From contig NC_089430.1 of the NCBI RefSeq assembly GCF_026210795.1, positions 3,348,001 to 3,412,000 of the forward strand: a DNA stretch of 64,000 bases. Reading direction: 5' to 3'. This DNA is from Rhizophagus irregularis. Lineage: Eukaryota; Glomeromycota; Glomeromycetes; Glomerales; Glomeraceae. This document shows positions 11,507-23,090 of the stretch, piece by piece. Position 1 is the first letter of the stretch. Each line of letters opens with the position of its first letter. The position numbers and the translations under genes are program-made. A model generated the notes under the pieces. It was not told the DNA's origin and did no database searches. It was given only the letters and a program-made list of their open reading frames with translations.

Positions 11507-12542
11507 CAATTACTTGATTCCAAGTTTTTAAGTAATTAAGTATGTCAAGTTAAATCCATCTAGAGAGAATATCATAGACTGTAATTTCACATATATTATC
11601 CTTAACTTCAGGATCATATCCAGTTATCACAGTGCTAATAGTCTTAAGTGTTAGTGTTACTAGTTGTTTCATAGTGATCATAGAATAACTCTTACTAGTA
11701 GGACTAGCCTTTAAAACTTGCACAGTTTTCCTTTTCTTATCCTTTATAGGAATAGGTGAATTCAGTTTACTAGAGTTACTATTTGAGTTCTATTTAACTA
11801 TCTTTGCATAAGAAATTTATCCATTCTTTTCTTAGGAGTAAAAGGTATAGCTTTTGCATTGAAAGAAATAATTAGTTTCTCAGGTTGTGCAATATTCACT
11901 GATTGGTACATTGAATTTTCTAAAATTTCTATATCTATCAGTTGATTCTCTACTAATTTGGTTTATTGTGATAACATTATATTATGACTTATGAATCATA
12001 CTTTCTGTACTGTTTAGTCAAACTTATTGACAACCAAATTTCTAAAGTACACAGAAACTTCAAGCAAAATAAACAGAAAGTGATAAAACTTGGTGAAGTC
12101 TTTCATACTAAAAATTCTAAGAGTATCTTAAAACTCTAAATATATTATTTATAAGAGAGTCAAGTCTTAGTTACAAATATCTTTAACAGTCTTTACTATA
12201 TTTTATTCAGTAAGCTTTTTTAAGGAATATTTTGTAAGATTAAACCTATAAACAAGTTTAAGAACTTATATTTAATAATACAAAAAGTTCAATCTATATA
12301 AATGAAAGTAATATAAAATAAATAATGCAATATAGTTGTATTCAGATATTCTGATAATTGTTAATAAAATATTTGTTTACAAAATAATTCTATTAGTAAA
12401 ATATATCAGTGAAATAATTATTAATAAAATAATTGTTAGTATAATAAATGTAACCTATTAAGTTATTTAGCTTATTATAAAATTACCTTTCTTTTTAATC
12501 AAATTTAATAGCTAATTAAGTTATTATATTTATAAATGGAGT
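11507..12542 (-). other. LINE-like relic, part 2, then AT-rich DNA
   Basis: After the insertion, TGATTCCAAGTTTTTAAG resumes the LINE-like relic (compare TGACTCCATTTCCCTAGG near 42,883). To about 12,000 the sequence retains scattered protein-like minus-strand fragments with many stops. From about 12,130 to 12,542 it is featureless AT-rich DNA leading to the MULE terminus. Confidence 0.35.
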
Positions 12543-12830
12543 TTGCTATTTATCACTGGTGGTGATTATCACCGGTATTACAATTTTTTATTTTTCACGT
12601 GATTTAAGATCAATTTAACATTTTATTGTTAAAAAATATAAAATTTTATTGCGTAACAGTAAATCATGCGTCTAATAGTAATTATTATTTCAAAGTTTTT
12701 TTTTCAGCCGATTATACAAGAAATCAAGAATACGCAACTAACAAATATTTTACATTAAACTAAACTTTAAACTCCACTCCTACTAAATCTACTATGTCAA
12801 CTAAAGTTTAGTTATTATTTTCTTTATCAA

Positions 12831-15595
12831 CTAAGTCAGCTTTATGTTGCCTACAGTACATCTTCTAATATTATGCCCTTTTTCCAGACAATAACTACAG
12901 GTTTTAGAAGATGAAGATATATGTTGATTATTGTTCTCTTCAGTTGATGATTTATATCATTTCGAAGGATGACCTTTTGGCTTGTGATATTCTGGATTTG
13001 ATATTTTCAGAATATTACATTCTTCCACTACAACTAATAGCTGTCGCTGGTAATTATAGAAGGATTCTTGAATTTCATCATTAAAATGTGATATAGAATA
13101 AACTTCCTTTATATTTAATCCAGTATTACGACGATATTTCATAATGAATTGGATAAGAAGTCTGATCAATTCTGATGCAACACCTTCTGCTACAGCAACT
13201 TGAACACTTGTCTTTGCTACTGACATAGTAGAACCAAACTCAATCTTTTTACTAACTTTTTCTTTAATATTTGACGTATAAACATTTGCAGACCGAATTT
13301 ATATAAAGCTTTGGTAGTATAATCTTTATTTCCTTGAGCAACTATAATATAATTAGTTGTTTCAGTTAATATTGATTCATACCAACGTGGATGAATAAAC
13401 CCCATATGAAAAATAACTTTACTAGACTGAAGTAAAACCCGATACTGATGTCGACATGGCATTCCTTGATTGATAATATACATACATGTACAAAATAATG
13501 TTGAATCTTTGAGAATTACTACATAATGTGGTGTAGATGTTGATGATGTTATAGTGATATAATAAATCTCACATATTTCTTGGATTTCGTCACTGTTTAT
13601 ATCTGATAAAAGATCTTGTAATCTAATTTGCGGTTTATCATATATACGTTCAATTATATCATTAGACTGCTCATTATCAGATTCTTTAACTTGATCAATT
13701 GAAATTAATATTCTCTGATATAATAATGACTGTTTCATTTGAGCTCGTTGAAGTGATAATGGAATAGGTGCTAAATGATCCTTTAAAATAGAGTCAATAT
13801 TTTTGAAAATCGTATTATACGTTGACAGAAGACCAGTTGATAGATTTGACCCATAATATTCCTTAATTCGATTATATTGTGCTTCTTTGTCCAGTTCATT
13901 TTCAATGACTTTTACTAACTCCTTTAATAAAGTTCCTTGATCTAAATGTTTTTTAAGAACACCATTAATGGATTCAACTCGTTGAGTTGACTTAACACCT
14001 GCTGTAAATACTTTTGAAATCACGTATCTTGCCCATGATTCACGATTAGGGTAAAGTTTTTTTCAAGATAAAATCGACACAACTTATACTTTGTGAGCAT
14101 TTCAGTGTATTTTAATTCAAATTGATACTCAGTGTAACTATTACGCATATGATAAAAATCTTCAATAAAATTCTGAACCATATCATTACATAGTAAGGCT
14201 TTGGCTTTCTTTTTTATATTTTCTGCAATATGATAAATACATAACAAATGACGCGTTTGTGGATAAACAATTTGAACAGCAGCTAGCATTACCGTGTTCC
14301 CGTCTGTGTATAATACACGAAGTGAAAAATTATTTGTTACTTTTAAAGTGCATTGTAATATCCAAATATAATCAGCTTGTATCTCATACTTCGTAAGAGC
14401 TTGAGCAAGAACTCTTGTTTTAAAATTATTGTCAATTCCAACAAACAAGCTTAGCGTCATTTCGTATCTATTCATTTTTGCCGTATTATCATGAATGACA
14501 ACATCATAAAACTTAGGCCAAAGTTCATTACGCTGTTTACTTGTTAACCAAAAAAGACTGGTAAGTTCGTTAGATAGCCTTTCTAAGCGTGATATTACTA
14601 CATAATTAGGATCTTCTTCATATTGTTTAAAAGATATAGGAACATTGTAGCAGCATCAGTTTCGTCATGAATCCGAACACCTCGAAACTTTTGGATTGCG
14701 TTATAGAGGTTTTTTTTTTAATATGGTACTGTGGAAACTCATGAACAAGAAGATCATATTGTTATCCTGCACTTAGGTTATCCTTTGTAGTATAATGTTC
14801 AATTTTATCTAAAATTGATTGTGGAAAGCGTAAGTTTTTAGGAGCTAACTCTATTGAAATAGGATCACATTGATGATTATAGCTATTGTTAAACTTCATA
14901 AGATGTATATCAGCAGCACGTTTGCTAAAATAGAAGTTAGCTTGACAAGGACAGTTTGTTTTAGTTGAACTACTCTCACGATGTAATGTAATATCCTCTA
15001 CTTTTTTTGGATTATTAATTTCAGCTTTTCAACATTGATAAACACGACGATGAGTAATAGTTTTATCAATAATGTCAAGATCTTTACGAAATTTAATAGC
15101 AACAAAACCATTGTTTTTTGCAAACGTACTATTAACAGCAGTTTCAACTGCATTCCAATCTTTGAAGGTATCGTTAACATTTAATATTTCAGTTGTAATT
15201 GTTGTATTATTAATATTAGCTATATTATTATTACCATTCATATTATTTTGTTCACAATCAGGTTCAGTAATTATATCTAAAGATACCGTTACTTGCTTTC
15301 CTTTATTTGTTAGATGAAATTGGTCAGATGGTTGGCCTTGATATTGATATTCGTAATCCATCAATTGAAGCAATTGGCCTTGGTTTTGATATTCATAATC
15401 CATCAGCTAAAAACCAGATGATAATTGGCCTTAAATTTGATATTCGTAATCCATTAGCTGGAGATAAGATGATAGCTGGTCCTGATTTTGATATTCATAA
15501 TCCATCAGCTGATCAGATGATGGTTGGCCTTGGTCTTGATATTCATAATCCATCAGTTGAAGGTTAAATAGTTGGTTTTGATATTCATTATTCAT
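12831..15595 (-). pseudogene. MULE transposase with FAR1, SWIM and zinc knuckle
   Basis: The best start is an ATG at 15,593-15,595, opening an N-terminal tract of repeated MDYEYQNQGQ units. A FAR1-type DNA-binding domain follows (about 14,860-15,190: FKDWNAVETAVN.., HRRVYQC.., TNCPCQANFYFSKR). The MULE DDE domain is at 14,020-14,475 (LFVGIDNNFKTRVLAQALTK, LRVLYTDGN, HLLCIYHIAENIKKKAKALL), a SWIM finger at about 13,440-13,500 (CTCMYIINQGMPCRH), and a CCHC zinc knuckle near 12,860-12,900 (CSYCLEKGHNIRRC) before a final TAG at 12,831. Damage includes two stops in the N-terminal repeats, TGA after HRRVYQC, another stop near 14,763, a frameshift around 14,020 and near 13,220, and a TGA before the knuckle. 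It is certainly inactive, but the architecture is complete. Confidence 0.85.
15329..15595 (-). repeat. Coding tandem repeat, DYEYQ units
   Basis: Six imperfect units of about 40-50 bp encode, on the minus strand, the N-terminus of the MULE transposase: (L)MDYEYQNQGQ.SS.Q. Two units carry stops (TAA after DYEYQI and TAG after SSGF), each one C-to-T change from a Gln codon (CAA, CAG). The plus-strand open frame here (repeats of FDIHNPSA) is the antisense shadow. Confidence 0.7.
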
Positions 15596-16093
15596 AATTA
15601 ATATTCGTAATTTATAGGTTGATTATCAATATTATAGTGACTGATATCTAACTTTAAAGTTGTTTATAAGACTGGCCGTGAAGACAACTGAAAAAGAAGC
15701 TTAAAAACCTAAAAAATTGGAAAGAGTATTTGTGGGAAAATCAAGTTAGTTACTTCTTTTGTAAAATAAAGTAAGTATTAGTTCTATAAAATTTACTAAC
15801 TTGTTAAACTTTGATATCTAACTTCAAATTTTTTTTCAGATGCTAACTATGAAGCTTAAAGAAAAGACGTGTCTAGAAAGAAAGTGTTTATGGGAAACGC
15901 GTTTATGAAAAGCATTTGGGAAAAGAATAACTTAACGAAACAAATAATGATGGAATAAGTTACGTGATAAAGCGAACTATATCATTAGTAGTAAGATTAC
16001 GCAAAAATAATTACCAGTGATGATCATCAGTAAATAAAGTTAAAATCTAATTATATAACACCGGTGATGATCACCGCAGGTGATATGTAGCAA

Positions 16094-16674
16094 TTTTCTA
16101 TAAATTATATGATTTTATTAAATATAATGTAAAATTTTGGCTATTTTTTTTTTCTTTAATAATTATATTATAAGTATTACTTTTTTAAATAATATACTAT
16201 TATTAGAAAATTTATATAGTATAATATCTATCAGTTATCTATTTTATTAATAGTAATAACTAATTAAATATAATTTATTACTAGTAAAATATTTGTTTAT
16301 ATATATAAATTTACATTACTTAATATTTAGTAAAATTATGTAATCTCAAAATTATAAATATTACTATTTTTCCAATTATATATTTAAAATTTTTTAAATT
16401 AGAAATTATATAATTTACTTTAAAAAGTAAAAAATAAAATGTATTATAAAATAAATACAAATAAAAATAAACCAAATAAACTTTTAAAAAAGTTATTTTT
16501 TTTTATTATAAAAATAAAAATTAATTATAACATAAATTATATATTTTTATTATTAGGGGTATACCAGAAATTAGCTAATTTGAAAGAAGGTGGGGGGAGT
16601 CAAGTTCAAATCAGGTCTATATATATTATATGATATTTATATATCTAAATATAAATGCTATATAAATAATTTAA
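16094..16674. other. AT-rich intergenic stretch
   Basis: No gene or clear repeat is seen. The short open frame at 16,439-16,633 has Lys/Asn/Ile-rich low-complexity sequence and is not supported as a gene. A GGTGGGGGG run occurs at about 16,589. Confidence 0.4.
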
Positions 16675-17393
16675 TTGCCGATCCGCATGTGATCGATAGA
16701 ATTTACATAGTAAAATGTGGCGTTATGTTAATTAATAAAAAAAATGCCGTTTGAAATCTCTGTTTCCCCAAGAAACAATAACGTCAAATACATACATAAC
16801 TCCAAAAAAACTTATTGCAACTGGCGCTATTATATCAGAACTTCATTATTATGTCCATATTTATATGACTTGTTTATTATTTTTTAAAAAAAAATTCAAG
16901 ATAACTATTCCTATTTTGAGATTACGCTAAAACTTAATAAAAGTCCTTTTATTATTCATATATTTCATTATATTCATATTTTTTACAAACTGGACATATT
17001 TGTGAAAGAAAAAGAGATATAAAAGTGCGTAGTGTTATTAAAAATGTAATAGTTGACAGAAATAATAATCAAAAAAAGTTTTATAAGTGTCAAAGAAAAG
17101 TTAAAGAGCTAGAAATCGTTTATACCATAGAAGTAAAATAGTAGTAAATACTATGAAATCTCCGTTTTCCACATATGAAACTTTATAAACTGCAAAGAAA
17201 AAAAACTTTTTATAAAAAAATTTTTTTTTCTTTTTTAAGATCTTAAACGTATATTGCAGGTGTTAAATTACGTAATTGTATAACAATATGGTTGCATTTT
17301 ATTTGATATAAAAACATGATCGACATGGCTTATATATAAATGTTGCGCCGCATTTTATTATATAAATTCTATCGATCACATGCGGATCGGCAA
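16675..17393. mobile_element. TTAA-flanked non-autonomous element
   Basis: The inverted ends are TTGCCGATCCGCATGTGATC at 16,675 and GATCACATGCGGATCGGCAA ending at 17,393; the match continues for about 40 bp (GATAGAATTTA..AAAATG.GGCG). TTAA lies immediately outside at 16,671-16,674 and 17,394-17,397. A TTAA duplication is the hallmark of piggyBac elements, although the termini do not start with CCC, so a TA duplication (Tc1-type) with a longer terminus is the alternative. No ORF is present. Confidence 0.75.
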
Positions 17394-17418
17394 TTAATTA
17401 TTTTTATATATAATTGCT

Positions 17419-17570
17419 ATAATACAATTATTTTGACTTCTAGTGACCCAATTTTAATAAACTTTTTTTTTAATTTATAGCTCTCATTTAGCTTTAAAAA
17501 ATTTAGCTTTATAAAACAAAAAAGAAGTTTGTTTAAATTGAATCACTTGAAGCCAAAATAATTGTATAAT
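17419..17570. repeat. Hairpin module, copy 2
   Basis: The arms ATAATACAATTATTTTGACT.. (from 17,419) and its inverse ..AGCCAAAATAATTGTATAAT (to 17,570) enclose TTCTAGTGACCCAATTTTAA and the loop TATAGCTCTCATTTAGCTTT. The inner part matches module copy 1 (CCAGTGATTCAATTTTAATG; TAGCCCTTATTTAGCTCTAC) although the outer arms differ. Confidence 0.65.
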
Positions 17571-18674
17571 ATTAATTATTATATATATTAATAATAAAAA
17601 TTTTTTTAACCAATCAGATTTAATCAGATAGGAGTGGATTCAAAGCTACTAATTAAAAAAAATCAGCTGATTTCTGGCATGCCCTAATAGTAATTAGTAA
17701 TAATTGATATTTATTTTATAATTTATATAATAATAATTTTAAAAAACTTTTATTAGTAATAATATTTATAATTAATTTATTTATTAAATATAATAAATAT
17801 TAATAATATTATATATCAAAAAGAATTATTTTATTATTATATTTCTATTATATAATTTTATAAAGTTTATTATAAATTTATTAAACAATAGGATTAAAAG
17901 AAGAATACTAGACTCTAACCATCCTTTATGAGTATTTATTAGCTTTTACAACTTTAAAAAAACCTTTTCAAAATTCATTATTGACATATGACTTTTTGTT
18001 ATCTTTATATCTAATTGGATTTTGTATAGCTATTAAGCAGTGTTATTACAGGACAATATTCAGAATATGTTATATAAAAAAAAAATGATAATCCCTTGAA
18101 ATTTTTCTATAATAACCTTGTTCAATATTCAGCAAAAATATTTAACATCTAATTATACATAAATATATATAATTTTTAGAGTTTTTTAAGTTATAGAAGA
18201 GTACAGACAGAACGCAAACATATTTGAGATAACCAAAAAAGGCTGCAGATATCATAACATTGATTATTAAGTATTTTGGAATATACTGTATATATACTTA
18301 AAAGAATATTAAATTACTAATTATTCAATATATAAAGGTTTCCAATTAAAAAAAAATGGTTTATAAAATTTTATTGACCTGAAGTTAAAAAAAACTGCCT
18401 ATAAAATTTTACTAATTTAGGATCAGAAAAAACTACTATGAAATTTTATTAACTCAGAATTAGCTAATAACTAATTACTCATGAAAAATACCTAACTGCT
18501 TATAATTAGTAATCATACTTATTCAGCTATTTCTTGCTAAATAACTAATTTTCATTCTGGTATTTTTCTATAAGACTAATAAGATTTTTATATATAGTAA
18601 TATATCAGTGATTAAGTAATATAAAAAAAATTTTGTCTAACTAGATTTAATACTTTATATCAATAAGAAATAAG
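17571..18674. other. AT-rich intergenic stretch
   Basis: No gene is seen. At 18,340-18,460 three loosely similar segments (AAAATTTTATTGACCTGAAG, AAAATTTTACTAATTTAGGA, GAAATTTTATTAACTCAGAA) suggest a decayed ~55-bp tandem repeat. Otherwise the stretch is low complexity. Confidence 0.35.
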
Positions 18675-18906
18675 AGGATCCTGCTTACTATTAAGATAGA
18701 TCACTCTATGGTCTAAGCTTCTAAGGTAAGGTTTACATATAAAACTCTTTAAAGATTCTACTATAAAAGGAAATTTTATGTTACATTGTTATAATTTTTT
18801 TTCTTTTAGTTAATTAACCAATTAAATTTAAAGAAATTTTAAAGTAAGGTTTCATATAAAAGTAAAATTTTCACTAATAATATATTTTAATAGTAAGCAG
18901 AATTTT
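18675..18906. mobile_element. AGGATCC-type MITE, degenerate
   Basis: The left end AGGATCCTGCTTACTATTAA and the inverted right end AAAATTCTGCTTACTATTAA match. The body (AAGATTCTACTATAAAAGGA, AAATTTTATGTTACATTGTT) is clearly homologous to the intact copy at 39,468-39,692. Flanks GAAATAAG and AAAACAAG are an imperfect 8-bp duplication (6 of 8). Confidence 0.6.
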
Positions 18907-19221
18907 AAAACAAGTCTTTTTTTCTGATAAAATTAAAAGATTTTAAACTTAGGATGCTTATATAATATTTTGATTTTTTTAGACTTTTAAATCTTTATAA
19001 AATACAGTTTAATTTTAATATACTGATATTTAATATATTAATATACCGTAAAATCTTGAATTTAAGCACTCTCTTTTTGCAGTCATGTGATAGACAAAAT
19101 TGGTAATAGTGCTTAATTTTGATTTTACTATTAATTTTTTTAATCAACGTACATTAACGTACATCTTACCCCTATTTCTTTCAAAAATTCTTCACGTGTT
19201 TTAACAATATTTCTAGTAGAA

Positions 19222-20615
19222 ATGACGCGTAAAAAAGTGGATGTAAGACAACGTATATCATATTCACTTGAAGAAAAATTAATAGTAGTTAAGTATGCCC
19301 AAGAAAATGGAAGAAATGCTGCAGCAAAGCATTTTAATTTAGACGCACCTATGGTAGGAAGATGGATAAGACAAAGTTCTAAATGGGAAGAGGAAAATAA
19401 AAAGAAAAAACGTTCTGGAACTTCAGGAAGAAAAGCCTTTTATCCTGAAGCAGAAAAGATTTTATATAGTTGGATAATAGAACATTGGAAAAAAGGGTTT
19501 GCTGTTAATTATATCTCCATAAGATTACAAATGTGTAAAATTCTTAAAGAATCTTCAATTCAAGCATTATATCTAGCGGGAGAGTATGAATTCTAAGGGA
19601 ATCTTTTTTGGATTAATTCTTTTATGAAACGATTTGGATTGTCATTAAGGAGAAAAACCAAAATTTCTCAAAAATTGCCTGAAGATTTAGAAGAAAAATT
19701 AGATGAATTTAGACAATATATTATAAGACTGAGAACACTATATAATTTTGATTTGAATAGTATTTTTAATATGGATGAAACTCCTGTGTGGTTTGACATG
19801 GCAGGAAATATAACTGTTAATAATAAGGGTGATAAAACAGTGCATATTCGTACTACTGGAAATGATAAAAATCATTTTACCGTAGTTCTAACTTGTTCTG
19901 CAGGTAAGAAGTTTTATTTTTTTATTTTTTTATATTTACTTTAATTATTTTATATATCAAATTAATAAGTTCATTGTATTTATTTATAGATGGAACAAAA
20001 TATCCACCAATATGTATTTTTAAAGATAAACAACTTCCAAGAGGTGAAGTTATTTCGAAAGGTGTTATTTGTTAGTTTCAAGATAAAGGTTGGATGACTT
20101 CAGACTTAATGAAGAATTACATTGATTTTTTATTTAAAATTCAGATGTCTGAAAATTTGTCAAAAGAACCTGCTATGATGTTGTATGATTCTTTTCGTGG
20201 TCACTTGGAAGAAAGTGTTAAAGCTAAATTTAAACAACATAATTTTCAATTAGCCGTTATTCCTGAAGGATTAACTAGTGTATGTCAACCATTAGACGTA
20301 TCAATAAACAAACCTTTTAAAGATAATTTACGAAAAGAATGGCACAAATGGATGTGTAAAGGTAGTTCAGGTGTAACTGAAGGGGGTAACTTAAAAAAAG
20401 CAAGGATAAGTAAAGTATGTGGATGGGTCAAACGATCTTGGGATGCCATTTCAGATCAAATTATTTTTAATTCATTTAAAAAATGTTCTATTTCAAATTT
20501 ATTGGATAGGTCAGAGGATAATATGGTCTATAAAGAAATTGATAGATTGATCGCTAAGTATGAAAAAGAAAATTTAGAAGAGTTAGGTGATGATGTTGAA
20601 ATTGTCTGCAATTAA
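19222..20615 (+). pseudogene. pogo/Tigger DDE transposase, two stops
   Basis: It starts at the ATG at 19,222 (MTRKKVDVRQRISYSLEEKL). Residues about 12-60 form a psq-like HTH (IVVKYAQENGRNAAAKHF..MVGRWIRQ), followed by a CENP-B-type HTH region (FYPEAEKILYSWIIEHWKKG). The DDE domain shows NMDETPVWFDMAG (first Asp), MLYDSFRGHL (second Asp) and CQPLDVSINKPFKDNLRKEW (third Asp). A GTAAGA..TTATAG intron at about 19,902-19,989 restores the frame (CSADGTKYPP). In-frame stops occur at 19,594-19,596 (TAA) and at about 20,072 (TAG, one G-to-A change from the Trp usual at this position). The rest is open, so inactivation is recent or mild. Confidence 0.88.
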
Positions 20616-20831
20616 ATAACCAAATAAAAAATTTTCTTACATTCATTTCGATATTGTCAATGAGTTTATTGTCATAGTTCAGCATAATCTCATCACACTC
20701 AATTCGAAAAATCCAAAGCTGTTCTTAATACAAAAGAAAATATTAAAAAAAACTCAAACTTAAATTAAACAAAAAACAAGTATTTAATTTACCTTTCAGT
20801 CCATTTAAGTTCCAAGAAGTTAGTGCCGCTG

Positions 20832-21191
20832 GTATACATGCCACCCAAATTATTTTGGATTGCCATAATTATAAGTAAAATCCCAAATTCAATTAGGGAG
20901 CTTACACATATTATGTAATTATTATAGGGGGGGAGGGGGGTAGTTAAAATTTTACGTTACACTTATTTAAATCATATGATTTATAAATATTATAATTTGA
21001 TTGGTTATAAAATCTAACAGGGGGGGGGGTAAGGTTTATAATAAAATGAATATTACGTGATATGTGTAAGCTCATATGGCGATCCCAAATTATTTTGGCA
21101 CTTTACATAGTAAATTATATATAAACCGAATGAATTATGACATCCCAAATTATAATTACGCATCCCAAAATAATTTGGGCAGCACGTATAC
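20832..21191. mobile_element. Palindromic MITE nested in the pogo element
   Basis: The left arm GTATACATGCCACCCAAATT ATTTTGG and the right arm CCAAAATAATTTGGGCAGCA CGTATAC are inverted copies, with inner CCCAAATTATTTTGG motifs repeated on both sides. It lies in the 3' untranslated part of the pogo element, between its stop codon and its right terminus. The ends read TATA(C) on both sides, compatible with a TA duplication. It has no ORF. Confidence 0.7.
20898..21073. mobile_element. G-run palindromic MITE nested in the MITE
   Basis: The ends GAGCTTACACATATTATGTA and TACGTGATATGTGTAAGCTC... are inverted repeats. The interior holds long G runs (20,927-20,940 and 21,020-21,029), striking in this AT-rich DNA, and the core ACGTTACACTTATTTAAATC. 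The core and G/C runs resemble the element at 22,668-22,822. It is the innermost of three nested insertions. The target duplication is unclear. Confidence 0.65.
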
Positions 21192-21726
21192 ACTTTGGCG
21201 TTCCTTAAAAAGAAGAAAGAAATGTTAAAGTTTAGAACATTTCTTATTTACATTTCTTAATCTATACCCTTTTCCTTTCTAATTTACCTTAATATTAATT
21301 AAGTCTGTTCGTCAAAGTTGTCAGGTATTCCCACAATAAGAAAAATATTTTTTTTGGACTAACTTAAAGGGAAATTGTAAAGAAGTGTCTTTAAAAAAGG
21401 CCAAAATAAATGTTTTTAACTTAAAAAAGGATGAAATAAATTAAAAATGGTTTGTGCTTATATAGTTATTTTATTATTATTTGCGAAAAATTTTATCAAT
21501 TAACGCTGATGTATAAAAGAATTTTGCTATGCCAAAAAAATTTTTTAAAAAAATTATTAAAAAAAAATAAAATTTTGATATATCGTATTATGCAATTTTA
21601 TACCGTAAAATTTATATTTGGAGGTGCTTAAATTTAGAGGTGTTAGATTTTAGTTTATACAGACATTGCGGCAAAAGTGACAGAGGTGCTTAAATTCAGT
21701 AGGTGCTTAAATTCAAGATTTTACGG

Positions 21727-22667
21727 TATTATTAAAAATTTGATATACTAATAAAATTTTATTTTTTTATTATATATAAAAATATAAAAATATTAGTATA
21801 ACTTTAATATTATATATCCTAATATATTATTATATAAAGGTTTGACTATATAATATTTTTTATGGTTAAATAGTGTTCAAGACTAATAGATATACTTTAA
21901 GGTATTTTTACTGAAAATCCTTATATATAAAGTAATCAGTAATTTCACTAATTTGATATTCTTCTAGGTATATATGTGTTTTAGAATATTTAATAGTTAT
22001 ACAAAATCTAATCAAATAATAGATATTTATAGAAACAAAAAAGTTATATATCACTTAAAAGGATTTTTTTAAGGTCATACTAGATGCTAATAAATATCTA
22101 TAAAAAATAACTAAAGTTTAATACCTTCTTTTTAATTTAACTTTAATTTACTAATAAAATTTTCAATTATATATAAAAATTATATATATTTAAATAATTA
22201 AAAAAATTAAAAAATTTGGTATTAGCAAATTATTATATAAAAATTGCCAAAAAGAAAGAAGTAAGTAAAAAAGTGATATATTACATATGCAAAAAAAATA
22301 TTAAATTCTTTAATTAATTTTTATGGAAATTTAATATAAATTAAAAATTAAATAAATAGAAAAATAATAGTTTAATAAAAGTTTTTTTATATAAGAAAAA
22401 TATAATTAAAAAAATTTTCAAAATAAATTAAAAATAAAAGTTTATTAAATTTATAAATATACTTTTCCACTAATTAATTATGTCATATTTCAGCGAACAG
22501 ACTAATAATTCACTATTTATTATAAAATTATTATGAATTAATTACATCTGTTAAAATACATTACGTCTATTAAAATAAATTTAATTAGTATTTTATTATT
22601 TTGATAAAAAGTATATTTATAAATATATTATTTAAAAAAAAATTATATTAAATATCAATATTATTTA
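21727..22667. other. AT-rich intergenic stretch
   Basis: No gene or well-defined repeat is seen. Base composition is close to pure A/T, with several short ATTTAATAAA-like runs. Confidence 0.4.
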
Positions 22668-22822
22668 GGGCAGTGATATTTATTACGTAATATCCATTTA
22701 CTATAAGCCCATACTCCCCCACCCCCATGTAATATGAGAAATCTTACGTTACACTTATATGTTATATGACCTTTAAATACCCTCTCACCCCCTAAAATAT
22801 TACGTAATAAATGTCACTGCCC
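22668..22822. mobile_element. Palindromic MITE GGGCAGTGAYATTTATTACG
   Basis: The inverted ends GGGCAGTGATATTTATTACG and CGTAATAAATGTCACTGCCC are nearly perfect. TTATTTA lies on both sides (22,661-22,667 and 22,823-22,829), possibly a 7-bp duplication, though the right side is a (TTTA)n run, which weakens this. The core has CTCCCCCACCCCCATG and ACGTTACACTTATATGTTAT, like the nested element at 20,898-21,073. Confidence 0.7.
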
Positions 22823-22849
22823 TTATTTATTTATTTATTTATTTATTTT

Positions 22850-23090
22850 TTTTTTCCGCAGCGCATTTGCAGTTTTATTAAAGTAAAAAATAAAAAGATA
22901 TATACAAAGTAAAATTTCTTAATAACTACTCTAATATAATTAAACTACAAACCACTCATCATACCGGTAGTACCTTACGTGTGCACTGTTGAGTGATCGT
23001 TTGACTCCGTAGGTAGACTTCGTTTAGTAACGGGTCATCTTAGCCATAAAGGCCCTATCTTCAATGTCTGGTGATCACGGGACCCAATCA
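22850..23090 (-). repeat. LINE 3'-end relic
   Basis: After a (TTTA)n and poly-T run, GCATTTGCAGTTTTATTAAA.. matches the start of the other LINE-like 3' ends (2220, 4360, 41,870). The higher-complexity part (ACCACTCATCATACCGG .. GGTGATCACGGGACCCAAT) has no intact frame and ends abruptly in AT-rich DNA, suggesting a 5'-truncated copy on the minus strand. Confidence 0.45.

Larger units (their letters stand above)
12543..16093 (-). mobile_element. Mutator-like element (MULE), inactivated
   Basis: The terminal inverted repeats are TTGCTATTTATCACTGGTGG... at 12,543 and, inverted, TTGCTACATATCACCTGCGG... ending at 16,093; both continue into GGTGATYATCACCGGTRTTA, itself a short palindrome. A second ACCAGTGATGATCATCAGT copy lies just inside the right end. 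The only gene is a minus-strand MULE transposase relic. No clear 8-10-bp target duplication was found at the ends. Confidence 0.8.
19046..21726 (+). mobile_element. pogo/Tigger-type Tc1-superfamily element
   Basis: The termini are CCGTAAAATCTTGAATTTAA (19,046) and the exact inverse ending at 21,726, flanked by TA (19,044-19,045 and 21,727-21,728). It carries one plus-strand transposase gene with HTH, CENP-B and DDE domains. The 3' half is enlarged by nested palindromic elements at 20,832-21,191. Without them the element would be about 2.3 kb, normal for pogo/Tigger. Confidence 0.88.

Noticed and set aside
11168-11509. 113-codon minus-strand frame
   Set aside because: Lys/Asn/Ile-rich, lies inside a non-autonomous element and runs through its terminus; no domain recognised.
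15307-15567. Plus-strand frame with FDIHNPSA repeats
   Set aside because: It is the antisense of the DYEYQ repeats of the minus-strand MULE transposase.
20832-21191. Reading the nested MITEs as part of the pogo terminus
   Set aside because: They have their own complete inverted ends, and the pogo termini at 19,046 and 21,726 match exactly without them.
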